Of a stretch of DNA of 64,000 bases, positions 1-10,483 are shown one piece after another. Each line of letters begins with the position of its first letter. Positions within the stretch are counted from its first letter, which is position 1. The notes beneath the pieces were generated by a model. That model was not told the origin of the DNA. It saw nothing but the letters and a program-made list of their open reading frames with translations, and searched no databases. Location: NCBI GenBank assembly GCA_016801885.1, contig CM028884.1, positions 22,554,864 through 22,618,863 on the forward strand, written 5' to 3'. Position numbers and translations under genes: made by a program. The stretch comes from Toxotes chatareus (taxonomy: Eukaryota > Chordata > Actinopteri > Toxotidae).

Positions 1-694
1 CTTCGGACACTATTCAGAGAAAAATGTTTTTTAAAACTGAAATTTAAAAAGAAAAAGAAGAAAACCCTAAAATTAAAGTTTTTCTTGTAACTCAAAGATT
101 CAGTTCCTGTTTTTTGTCACAGGACCCTGGAAAGGCCTCCTGGTCCCTAAATGTCCTGCCTGATTTGAAACCCAACTGTGAATTATGTTGAGTTTGAAGA
201 CATCTGCAGTGAATCAGAAGGAAATTTGGGACTTCTGAGGCTTTATTGGGCGTGTGTGTGTGTGTCATGAAATCTCTGTGTGACATTTTCCATCAGCCAA
301 GAGTTGTCTGTTTCTTGTGATTATATCTTTACCACCTTAGCACAAAAACACAGAGAGCCTTAAGTCTAATTAGTGCTTTAATTAGTTGAATTAGTACTAA
401 GCTATGTTAAGGAAAGCCTAACTTAAGTTATTATCACTGTAAGCATTTCAACTGTGAATGATAACAGTCATTACAACTGTGAATGATAACCAAGAGTACA
501 GTAAAAAAAAAAAAAAAAAAAATATAAATGCATTTTACATTTATATTTGAATGCATGTAGTTGTTTGCTGTGTGCTAGTGCCGGCATCCAAATATGTGTG
601 TGCGTGTGTTGGTGTACTGATTTTTTTTATTTACTTTGTCTTTTTTTTTTTTTTTGTATAAGTGGTTTTATTGCTGGCTGCCAGATGGACTTAC

Positions 695-2845
695 TGGTTG
701 CTGTAACACATGTGGATGTGTCCCAAGACTTGGATCGAGCAGGTTTTCTGGGTCATATCTTATGGCGTCGTGTCGCATGAGGGTGGGTGGGTGAAGAGCT
801 TGCACGCTCTGCAGCTCTGTGAAGTTGGTTTCTTGAAGGTTTTCAAATTCTGCAGGGTGTACATGAGGATGACTGTGGTAGTCCCAGTGATCTAAATAGA
901 GAAGGTGAGAAACAGTGTAATGGCCACATCCTGTTGTAAGGTCACTGGTTTGTTGTCTGAACAGTTGCAGATTCTAATTCAAATGCAGATCCTCACAAAA
1001 CTGGAGAAATTGTCCTAAACATGATTGGATATGGTTTAAAACACAAGTCTGGATGGCTTGCAATGACTCATGAAAAAAGACAGACGGTCTATGAAAATTC
1101 ATCTTTGTTATGAGATATCTGAAATGACAAAGCCAAAAACAACTGGAATTGACAAAGAGCTGCTTTCTCATAGTGCTTGAGTTTGCATGAACTGAAATGA
1201 AATGAGGAGAATAATGGAGAATTCAGCATGAAGCTCTTTCCTGTTTGTTGCCACACTAGCAGATTTGCCACAGCCGTTGACTTTTCATTTGCACTTGTTG
1301 TCAAACTCATGTTGTCCTTGAACCCTTTCCCTCCCATCTAACAATTTAATAAGGACATTAAACTTTGAACGTTTTACACGTTTTAAGTATAACCATAAAA
1401 ATAGAGGAGAGCAAGATAGACATGAAGGAGTATTTCACCTGCAAATTAATTCAAAATACATTGCATACTCTAATTAGATTATAAATCCTTGTTGTACATT
1501 CACTGTAACACTGTAAGATTTTTTTTAAATAGATTAGCATATTCAGTATCTTAATTTTAAAATTTCAAGAATATTAGATGAAAAAAATGAGATATTTAGG
1601 TATTTTACATTATTAATTTTTATCTCCTTGACAACTGAAACTTTCTCAGTATGGACGTTTTATGCTATAAAGTCAGGAAAAACTCCCCCCTGCACACACA
1701 CACTTTTTATGTTGTTTTGGTCCAATATTCAAAACAGTTGATTACAAGAGAAAGTAAAGCACCTCTCTTGTATCAATAAAACCCCATGGGGCGAAAGTTG
1801 TTCTATGTCTGTAGTTGTAGCAGCCGAAAGAAATGGCATCTGTTTCCTGTGTTCCTTACACCCTAATGCGGTGTGCTCCAGCTGCACACACTGCAGGCTT
1901 TTTATGTAGGCCTATAATGCAACAGAAAAGTCAGTGTCACCACATCGAGCCATGGTGGTTAATTTTAAGTACAAAAAAAGATGACTAGATGACTAAAATG
2001 ACAGTATTTTCTTGTAATGAAAACCGAGAGCACAGCGTTTGAAAACGAGATTCATTCCAGAGAATTTAGTTCCATCCTTAACATTTGCCCCCAGTCATCA
2101 TCATTTGTTTGCATTTTTCAGTGTTTTCAAGTTGAACTCAAACAATGTTCACATGAGACAAAATCTATGCTGAAGTAAAACTCACCTGCCTGGATATCTG
2201 CATCTAGGACATACGGATTATAATATTCTGTAATTTGATGTCTGTAGATCTCTGGATCATACATCTCTTCTGAATGCTGCAAGAGCAAATAAAAACATTT
2301 TCAGGCTCAAAATGTCATGAAAGAAAAATCTTTTAGTGGTGAATATGGTTCAGACGACACACATTATATCATTACTCCTCTGGCTCTTCAAAGGAAATAT
2401 TAATGTTCACCATCTGTCTTTAATAAAATGTTCACATTATCTCTAAATGTGTTTACTTTTGTTCATTAGATGAGGAATAAGAAATATTTGTAGCAATAAT
2501 GACTTTTTTTTCTTACCACTACTGTTCTGAAACTCTCAAGAGCTTTTGAGTTTCATTTTCACGATGGCCATGGTATAAAAGACTCTTACACTTTGTATCC
2601 TGTATTCAAACTGCAGTAGACTCTCTAGACTCAGATTAAGTCATGTAGTTTGAAATAATAAATGTTGTCTATCCTCGTGAGTATTTAATAATTTTTTTGT
2701 TTAACGCTGCATTAAAAGCAAACTACACAAGGAACTGTTATAAGCCTCAGATGTTAGAGAGTCTCCTGAGAGTTTAGATATTAATAAAATAAATCATACT
2801 TACAGGCGGGATGAGGTAGCTCTCCATTCTGTATGGATGCAACAT
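695..2845 (-). CDS. spi1: spi1 (PU.1) ETS transcription factor, N-terminal coding exons 1-3 (gene truncated by window edge)
   Basis: PU.1 is a nuclear ETS-family transcription factor that drives myeloid and B-cell development. Three minus-strand coding exons are visible: 2804-2845 (starts MLHPYRMESYLIPP), 2186-2276 (HSEEMYDPEIYRHQ...) and 695-891 (HWDYHSHPHVHPAEFEN...TELQSVQ). Donors are GTAAGT, GTGAGT and GTAAGT; acceptors are TTGCAG and TTTAG. Phases join exactly and give 110 residues of the acidic/Gln-rich transactivation region. The order of motifs (short start, EMY/IY-RHQ-EYY, DHWDYH, FENLQETNFTELQSVQ) matches vertebrate PU.1. The start ATG is the first in exon 1; a second in-frame ATG lies six codons on. 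The PEST region and ETS DNA-binding domain are not in the window; 1-694 is intron 3. The gene is divergent from slc39a13, as in human. Teleosts have spi1a and spi1b copies; the synteny suggests the spi1b-type copy, but I cannot prove this. Confidence 0.93.
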
Positions 2846-3290
2846 GGAGACCTTTTCTCCAACGGACCGACTCTCAGACGCTTTGCTGGCAAAACACTCT
2901 CACAACCTTTCAAAACTTTTGCGGCACCATTGCACAATGTTTCAAAATTTCCTCTCACTCAACGAAAACCAAAAAATGTCTCCTTCTCTTATTGTATAGC
3001 ATACACTTATGACCTTAACTACTCTCGGAGGCCTTCAGCTGTGTCAGATAGACTTAAACAAGCAAGGCCCGCTGTTTGACTGTGAAATGAAAAAGGAACT
3101 TTTGAGTTCTGTAAAATTTGTGTGGGTGGGAGCAATAGAGTGTGTCTGCTAAAGGTTCCTGGCCATTGATGATTTGTCGGAGGAGACCATGAAATTTTTA
3201 TCAGGGTCTATCTACTGTCCCCTCCCTCAGCAGCCAATCATCACCAAGTGTTTTTCTCACAGCCACCCCCCCTAAAAAATTTCCTACAGG
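2846..3290 (-). promoter_or_regulatory. spi1: spi1 5' UTR and proximal promoter candidate
   Basis: This is the sequence immediately upstream of the spi1 start codon. Read on the minus strand it contains a C/EBP-type palindrome, ATTGTGCAAT (2929-2938), a GAGGAA PU.1/ETS core in GTGAGAGGAAATT (2946-2958), and a CCAAT-type box near 3233-3238. Autoregulation by PU.1 and C/EBP binding are established for mammalian SPI1 promoters. Here only motif matches are seen. The transcription start is not defined and I see no convincing TATA box. Confidence 0.5.
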
Positions 3291-4247
3291 TGGTAAACAC
3301 ACAGGTGGAATGCATGTAGAATATTTAATGTTTTTATTCTGGGTGATTATTCATGTCTTAAACTTTTAATTTTTTTTTCATTTAAATAACGGCATGCTTT
3401 GGTCTCAACATCAGTAGTGTCTTCTAGTGAAAAAATGTGATTATACAAGGGCATTATGGGTAACCTTTCAAGGTAACAGTTTCTTTTAGCAGTTTTTTAG
3501 AAGTACATAAACATTTAATAAATGGTTATTACTCACTATAGTATAGTTGTGCACAGATATAAAAGTGAAGGTTTTGATTTGAGTATCTTTGCGGATGCAA
3601 GTGCATAAACAGATAATTGATGTCAATATAGTGATTCACACTAGGAATAATATGAAACACGTCTATCAAATAATTACTGACAAATACTGTAAAGTACTAA
3701 ACACTTATAATGTAATTATGTTGCATGTGTACAGCTATGTGTACCAGTTATTAAATGGTTATATAGTGTTTATAAACGCTAAATTGGGTGTTTAAAGCAG
3801 AGTGAGGCCCAATTCAGTACTAGTGTTCACTACATGTATAATATACTGTCCTTTAAAACCAGAAGAATCTGAGTCACAATCTTCTTTATTAGCCATGTTT
3901 GTTGAAACATACAATAAATTTTACTCTTTCCAGTTTCAATGTAATCCCACTGTACCAAAAACACTGAGAAGCACTGAGATGACTCAAGAAAATTACATTT
4001 ACAAAAACACATTTATCACACAGATGTGCTAGAATTTACAGGCCACATGCACAACAAAGACAGAATTTAGTGTGACACTAGATATTATTTTTAGTGGTGA
4101 GTACACTGTAAACAACCATGCATCCGGGTTACTGACTGCAGTTCTGAAACTGACGGACTGAAAGTGCTCACTGTGACAAAATGACTAAAACATGTTCTTT
4201 GGTGATGTAAACAGAAGTTTGTTGAGGGATAATGTCGACACATGAAA

Positions 4248-4324
4248 GATGCCCCCACCCACCCACACACACCCACACATACCCACACACACCCACACAT
4301 ACCCACACATAGACACAGACACAG

Positions 4325-4415
<91 letters not shown>

Positions 4416-4438
4416 CACACGCATGCACATATACACAC
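4248..4438. repeat. Compound CA-rich microsatellite
   Basis: An imperfect ACCC/ACAC and ACAGAC section is followed by roughly 80 bases of pure (CA)n and an ATGCACACGC tail. Long ORFs in several frames here (Cys-Val or Thr-His repeats) are artefacts of the dinucleotide repeat. Confidence 0.97.
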
Positions 4439-5812
4439 ATCTGGAAGATAAGATGGAGGTACAGTGTCTGTGTTGTAACCACACTGAGGTAAATGGAGAT
4501 TATTATTATCACAAAGAGGAGATACTGCTAGAACCAATCCTGGGGAGTGGGGGGTTGGGGGTGGGGGTGTGGGGGGACTGAGACCCCCTGATGCAAAAAA
4601 ATGACCTACTAAGGCACTGAAAAGTGTCCTTTTTTGACTCAGTACACATGTGACACATTATAAAATATGCTATGGTTTGTTGTTTTGTTTGGTCTACTGT
4701 ATGTTCAAAAGGCATTAGAGAAAAATAAAAGTTGAGTACTGAATGGTGCAGGAACAGTGTAGCACAAATGTGTATATTGTTAGCACTGCTGGTTTAGGAA
4801 GGAGACTGCAGCATTGTGATAAGGCAATGTGCTGAAAATATTACTTTCTGTACTACCAAAATACTGAGGTCACGTTCATCTCTAACCAACATCATGTATG
4901 TGTATTCCTATGGGCGCTGAGAGCTTAGCTACACTGTAGTCATTTAGTCGAATCCTTTTACTGCTTTCATAAAACCTGCAGCATAGTCAGGTACATTAAT
5001 CACAAAGGAAGACTCAGGATGAAACTGCAGCAGATAGTGATTGGAAATATTTACAAATAGTTGTACAACTGCGTATATTATGTACACTATTAATCTTCTC
5101 ATGCACATTGTCATGTTATAACTAAACTGTAAAATATGTTGTTTAGATGGTTCTCTCTCCATGTCTGTTTTTTTTTTTTGTCACCCTGTTTTCTTTCTTA
5201 ACTGATACAAGACCATAATTGTCAGAATTCGTGTTTGGGGAGCTGTTAAAACCACACAGACTGTGGCCAGCCCCCAACCGGCCCCCATCTTAATCACAGC
5301 TGGTTGAGCAAAACTGACGGCATGTACAGTAGCATTTTCCGAGAGTATTAATACACAGATGTAGCAAGCCAGGGACTATTTCCATCACAACTATTTTCAG
5401 TGAAGCCAAAAGATATATATTTTTTTTTTTTCTGGTGACTTTTTGTACATGTTGGGTGACGATGTGACTGAAAAGTGGCTGTTGAAAAGAAGTTCTAGGC
5501 CTAACCAAAACTTTATCATTGTTTTACTGAGTCAAATTCAATTTACAGTATAATACTAAGTCAGCTTTTACATAAAGAACTGTGCTGATGCATATGTGCT
5601 GATGAGAAGTAAGGAAGAATGTCCTATTTATTGTTTTTATTATGTTGTTGGATTTTCATTTTTGATCTATTAACATGTCACTTTAATGTTGCAGCTGGTA
5701 AAGGTGCATCAAAATGTATTTGGTGGTGAGATTTTGCATTAGTAAACTGAATCTGACCACAGCTTTAAAATAAGAGTGGTGCACTAAAAAGTATGAACAT
5801 TTCCCTTAGACA

Positions 5813-5904
5813 TGTGGTGGAATAGAAGTAAAATGAATAAAATGAAATACAACTACCTCAAAACTGTATTTAAGCACGTTACTTCAGTAAATGTACCACC
5901 ACTG
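5813..5904. repeat. Short MITE-like element, GTGGTGGAA family
   Basis: Starts TGTGGTGGAAT and ends TACCACCACTG, so the ends are inverted repeats. The interior has the same AAGTA / ACTTCAGTAAATGTA style as copies at 13.4, 16.6, 54.2 and 63.4 kb. A strongly shortened copy. Confidence 0.6.
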
Positions 5905-6602
5905 CCAATAATTTTTCTATGAAGTGGTTTACTTAAATGAGAAAAGAGTCAAAGAGTTCTGTCAGCTGTTGAGGTCAACCAGGAGAATGCATGTTCCTCT
6001 TCCATGTTTTGTTCAAATTTATGCACATTACTTTGAGCGCAAATTGATCTGTGAATCGAAAAAAATCAGTCCACAAACCTTTGTCAGGTAAAATTCATAC
6101 AAACAGCACCTGCACCAGTAAGCAGGATTTTAAAGCCTTATTTGAGTTATTTAAGAACTAAAAATAGAAAAGCAGTTAAGTCATGAGAAAGGGTCTGTTT
6201 TTCACTCTTAACACTGACTAAAAATCAGCTTAACATGTTGCATGGGCTTGACTGTAAGGTAGTAGGACTGAGGTGCTGCCTTTTGTGTGTCCTTTTCTGA
6301 GTGTATAGACCTTTACACACTCCAAAGGTTAATAAAAACCATTGTGTGAAGCACTTTATTTGAGAAATAAGTTTTTCACAACAGCTTTTAAAAAGGTTTC
6401 AGACAAAAAATACATTGCTTCACCAGTGTGAAGTCCTCTCAGAAGAGGCACTGACAGGGGAGGTGGTCAAAATACAATGGATAGAAAAGTCTGACTTCTG
6501 TTGCACCTGCTAATGTGTAATAGAAAACTGTGTTTTTCAATTCAAGAATTTGGTTGCACTAGTCACTGTACCAGTTTTATGTCTTAACTAGACTGACATT
6601 AT

Positions 6603-6728
6603 TTAGATGATCTGATTCTCTCTAGATTTGTTTCTGTCATGCATTTGTTTGGTGAGTTTTCCAATGCCTTCCAAGTCTGGTTTGATAGACAAAGCTGTGC
6701 TAGTCTCAGTCTTCGTCTTCCTTGTGGC
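6603..6728 (-). CDS. Unassigned candidate terminal coding exon (41 codons)
   Basis: On the minus strand a strong acceptor (CTTCTTCTCCCAG) is followed by 41 open codons ending in TAA. The product begins ATRKTKTETS, ends NKSRENQII, and is rich in charged and polar residues, like a cytoplasmic tail. I do not recognise it. A second frame is also open over most of the segment, and an upstream exon-like piece at 7014-7096 does not join in the frame preferred here. It may be chance or part of an undescribed gene between spi1 and slc39a13. Confidence 0.2.
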   Translation of the reverse strand, partial: ATRKTKTETSTALSIKPDLEGIGKLTKQMHDRNKSRENQII

Positions 6729-7013
6729 CTGGGAGAAGAAGTGCATGCAGTATACAGCGCAAGCACAACAAGAGTGACATATTGTTAAATGAGGAACTGG
6801 GAACTTGTCTTTCAGATTCAGTTCCTTGAAGGCTGCCTTTAAATGGATCCATTTCGTGTCATATGGTCAGGATGATCCAGGCCTCGATAAGAGCTGTTTT
6901 TTTGTTGGTACATTTTTTGTGTGCGCGTGTTTTCTTTTTAATGGCCAAGTTGTTTAATCCACTGTTCTTCAACCTGTAGTGTCTCTGTGCAACACCCAGT
7001 TCCTACAACCTAC

Positions 7014-7096
7014 AGAGCTGCTTGCTGAAATGTCCTTTGACAAGACGCAGAATCCATACCAGCAGTGGTATAGTTAAAACTACAGTGTGCCATCAT
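7014..7096 (-). CDS. Unassigned candidate internal exon
   Basis: A good minus-strand acceptor (TTCTTTCCCACAG) precedes 83 bases open in one frame only (27 codons, including SFNYTTAG and two Cys), followed by a GTAGGT donor-like sequence. The N-x-T motif and cysteines would fit an extracellular segment. No homology is recognised and the join to 6603-6728 gives a different frame. Weak. Confidence 0.13.
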
Positions 7097-8243
7097 CTGT
7101 GGGAAAGAACAACCACAGTTTTTCATTTTGTACCAGATCTTACAAGAAGTACATAAATAGGCAGCGTTAAACAATGTTCGTGTCCAGTATAAAATAAATA
7201 CACTTGACACAATCGACAACTGAAAACTGTGACATAATAGGTGGTGTGAGACACGTTAAAAACGACAGAGAACACATGAAGGCAGAGAACATTTTGGATT
7301 TATTACACCAAAATAATTTCTATAAAACTCTTGTTTTCTATGTATCTTATGAACAAATAGTTAAAGGACTGTAAGTGATTTGTTATGAACCCAGAGTGTG
7401 TTGAATCAAGCCTGTAACTCTTCTTTTTCACATTCTGCAGGCATGTTGCAACATCATAGAAAAACCATAAACACATTACCCTCACAGATCACATGCTGTG
7501 CCTTGTTTTTCCAAAATGTTTCCATTTGTCATGAACATGTGCGTGTTACTGTTATTGCTCTGACAACACTGACAATATACGACTTCACTGTGACCACTTT
7601 ACTGGGTGCACCTGTAAAATATACTTACATTTTTTTTAGGTGTACCTGATAAAGTGGCCTTACATGCACCAGTTGTGTAAACAATGATGAGTATTTGTAA
7701 AATATAATGAAATCCAACACAACAAACCTGCAAAATATGTGACACTTACTGTGTCCAATTTTAGTAAAGTCAGAAGTGTCAGAGATGTGTTGATTCATTC
7801 AGTTATGCACCAACACTGGCCAACTGCCAATTTGTCTGCCCTGAATACTTTTACCTTTAATCTGTCTAACTTCATTTTGCCAATAATACTGAACATACTT
7901 TTACTTAAAGCAATCCTATGCAACTTCTGCTGAACAACAAAGTGTCAATTACAGAATATCATAGTCTAAAAATGAACAATTAAAGAGAATTCATAAAGTC
8001 AGCAAACCGGCTCAGTAATATCAGTTAAACAGCAAATTCTACAAAGAGGTTTCCCAGCCCTAGCTAACATCAGTCTCCATACTGCTTATACCAGACCAAG
8101 TAGCAGCAAAACCCTTGAGTGTTTCAACCTGTTATTTGTAACAGGAAGAACGTGTCATTTCTAATCTGAAAAGTTACATAATCTTGCTTTAAGTAACATT
8201 TTCAGTGCTGGACTTTTGTGGCACTCCTACTTAGTAGTTAATA

Positions 8244-8593
8244 GTTTGACATTTTGGGTTACACGCCTCACTTTCTTACCAAGAGTGAGATTACAGGATC
8301 GATACCGCTCTCATTTCTGTATGGAGCATGTGACACCATACAGCCAACAGATGGTTAGCTTAGCTTAGTACAAAGATTGAAAACAGGTGGAAATATCCAA
8401 CCTGTCAAAAAAATCTGTGCACAGAATGAAGGGTAGTTTTATGGTGGGTTACACAATGCAGTATTGGAGTAAGTGATCTTTAAAGGAGCTGATGGAGAGA
8501 CCTGTTTCCAGTCTTTATGCTAAGCTGGGCAAAGCAGCTGCTGACTGTATCTTCATATTTTCAGAATAAGCCTTATTTCCCAAAATGTCAAAC
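8244..8593. mobile_element. MITE with 15-bp perfect terminal inverted repeats (GTTTGACATTTTGGG)
   Basis: The left end GTTTGACATTTTGGG (8244-8258) is exactly repeated in inverse at 8579-8593. The interior carries GGTTAGCTTAGCTTAG and, inverted, CCAGTCTTTATGCTAAGC, so the element is broadly palindromic. Partial relatives are at 20.04-20.23 kb (inverted) and 59.61-59.85 kb. No coding capacity. Confidence 0.8.
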
Positions 8594-9008
8594 AGTTCCT
8601 TTAGGTAAAGGATCCGAATACTTCCCCTATTTCTTAATGCAAACCGGTACAAAAACACAAACAATTATGGGCTCAACTTTAAAGACTATTGCAATGAATT
8701 GCCTTCGCTGTGTTTTTGTGTCAACCTGCCTGTGACTGAATGGCCAACTCTTACTCTTTAAAAACACGTCCATTTAGATATGGTGTATAAAATAGTTGTT
8801 GGTGGCAGTGATACATATCTATATATATAGTTTTCAAGTGTAAGGGACACACTGTGAACTTATTCTGACTAAGTACAGCATTCTGGTTTGGCCCCACCAC
8901 AGGGTGTAATTGAGCACTTCACAGTTTGCCGTCTGAATACGGTCACAAGATACATATCTCTGATGGTTTAAGCCCACACACACACGCAAACAGTTACTGT
9001 GGCACCTC

Positions 9009-9113
9009 TTAATTCACGGCCTCATAGTTTGGCCCCTGGAGTCTTTGGGTCTGCTCTGTGAAGGTGTCAATGTTCTCATCACTATCTTTGGATGCACTTA
9101 TTTTCAGAGGCCA
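9009..9113 (-). CDS. Unassigned candidate terminal coding exon (34 codons)
   Basis: Minus-strand ORF ending in TAA. Its product includes KDSDENIDTFTEQTQRLQG and ends PNYEAVN. It is acidic and polar, with a single YxxV-type tyrosine near the C terminus, as seen in many receptor or adaptor tails. A TTAG acceptor at 9114-9117 is possible but has a weak pyrimidine tract. No TM or extracellular exon could be linked to it with confidence. A 25-codon signal-peptide-like ORF (KMNELILILAICC) lies at about 11100-11180 on the same strand, but no joining exons are seen. I do not recognise the protein. Confidence 0.25.
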   Translation of the reverse strand, partial: WPLKISASKDSDENIDTFTEQTQRLQGPNYEAVN

Positions 9114-9289
9114 CTAATATTCTGAAGGTAGTATAGTCTGCAAGCAATAAAATAGTACTATAACTGGCACTGCTACAGTTTACTTAACACTTCAAAATAC
9201 AGGAATTAGATAGTGAAATACATCTGTTATTTACTAAGTCATGGTCATTTCTCAACAGAACTGTACATATTCTTTGTTGCATTATACAT

Positions 9290-9580
9290 ATTTCTTTGCT
9301 GGAATTCAGCAAAAAGTTTTTGTCAGACATGTGGAGTCTCCCCTAGTTCAGTTTCAGAAGAGTCACAGTGCAGGGTCACGAGATTGTGCCCACAGAGCCT
9401 TGCAGAGGGGAATGACACGCATGACCACTGACTGTGGAAAACAGGATACGGGGTACGTCGCAACAGGAAGTGTTGCACTCCTCCTCTGCAGAACATCAGT
9501 TTGACCAGAATGACTGCAGGTTGATGTCCACACTCTGTAACTCCTGTGGCAGTATTCAAATTTCGAAATCATCTTCGCTC
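9290..9580. promoter_or_regulatory. GC-richer non-repetitive island, candidate distal spi1 element
   Basis: This stretch stands out from the AT-rich surroundings and is not part of a repeat family seen here. It contains an ETS-type ACAGGAAGTG core near 9461-9470 followed by GTTGCAC, and open reading frames in both strands that look like chance. In human, a PU.1 upstream regulatory element lies in the corresponding SPI1-SLC39A13 interval. Equating the two is inference only. Confidence 0.2.
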
Positions 9581-9631
9581 ACCATTTCTTCTGAGCTAGT
9601 TGAGTAATTCAGTGGAAAAAAAGTTTCATCC

Positions 9632-9635
<4 letters not shown>

Positions 9636-9661
<26 letters not shown>
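9636..9661. repeat. (AAAAG)n simple repeat
   Basis: Several tandem AAAAG units after an A-rich run. Confidence 0.9.
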
Positions 9662-9663
<2 letters not shown>

Positions 9664-10445
9664 CCCAGATAAGCTGTACTTTTCTTTGTATTGGATGCAT
9701 GCAAATAAGAACTTACTTTAGTCAGTTGTGTGTGGCAAACAAAACAAAAACAAACCAAAAAAAAAAAAAACCCTGAGTCATCTATGGCAGCATTAAATTC
9801 ATATTTAGTAGGCTTTTACCAAAAAAATTTGATACATTAACAACCACAACTACTAACATAAAATCAAGTACATGTTTCTTGTTGATTTGTGCGTTTTAAG
9901 TAAACACAAGCTGTTGTATACATGAAAAAATATAAAGCATTTAAATTGCCATCTGTCAGGTCTGACTGAATTTAAATAAATCAGCTGTAGTTGATGATCT
10001 ATCTATCTGTCTGTTTGAGTAAAGCAGGCTACTAGTTTTAAACTACACCAATTCAAATCTTGTATGAATTCTTAAAAACATGAAAGCATACACAAACCAA
10101 AAAAACTGTTTTGAAAATAATAAAATAAGTAAATACATCTAACTAAACATTGTATACATATAAAACACAAAGTACTACTAAACCTCCATCTCATATCTGT
10201 GTGCTCATGTAAGGAAAGTCAGGAAACGCCCACAGTCTCATTCGGAGAACAGATCTGCTTGGGTCTTACCTTTGGCCTCAGTACAACATGCAGTGATGAG
10301 CTGTAAAGGTGTCCACGAGTTGCTGAACTACTGGAAGCAAATTGCCAAAGGTGGTTTAAAAATGCAGGCTTTCTATATATCTCTGAATTAGCAGGGGAAC
10401 TAAAAACTTCCTTAATTCTACCAATTTAGGCTGGTAACATAAGGC

Positions 10446-10483
10446 TTCTTCTTCTTCTTCTTCTTCTCCTTCTTCTTCTTCCT
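10446..10483. repeat. (CTT)n microsatellite
   Basis: About twelve CTT units with one interruption. It explains the poly-Glu run in the overlapping minus-strand ORF, which is not a gene. Confidence 0.95.

Noticed and set aside
1..694. Search for the spi1 ETS-domain exons
   Set aside because: No ETS or PEST-like coding sequence on the minus strand here; the remaining exons must lie beyond the window.
2837..3079. 80-codon plus-strand ORF
   Set aside because: Antisense to the spi1 leader and first exon; no independent support.
4091..4581. Several overlapping ORFs of 69-148 codons on both strands
   Set aside because: They are translations of the CA/GT microsatellite (Cys-Val or Thr-His repeats).
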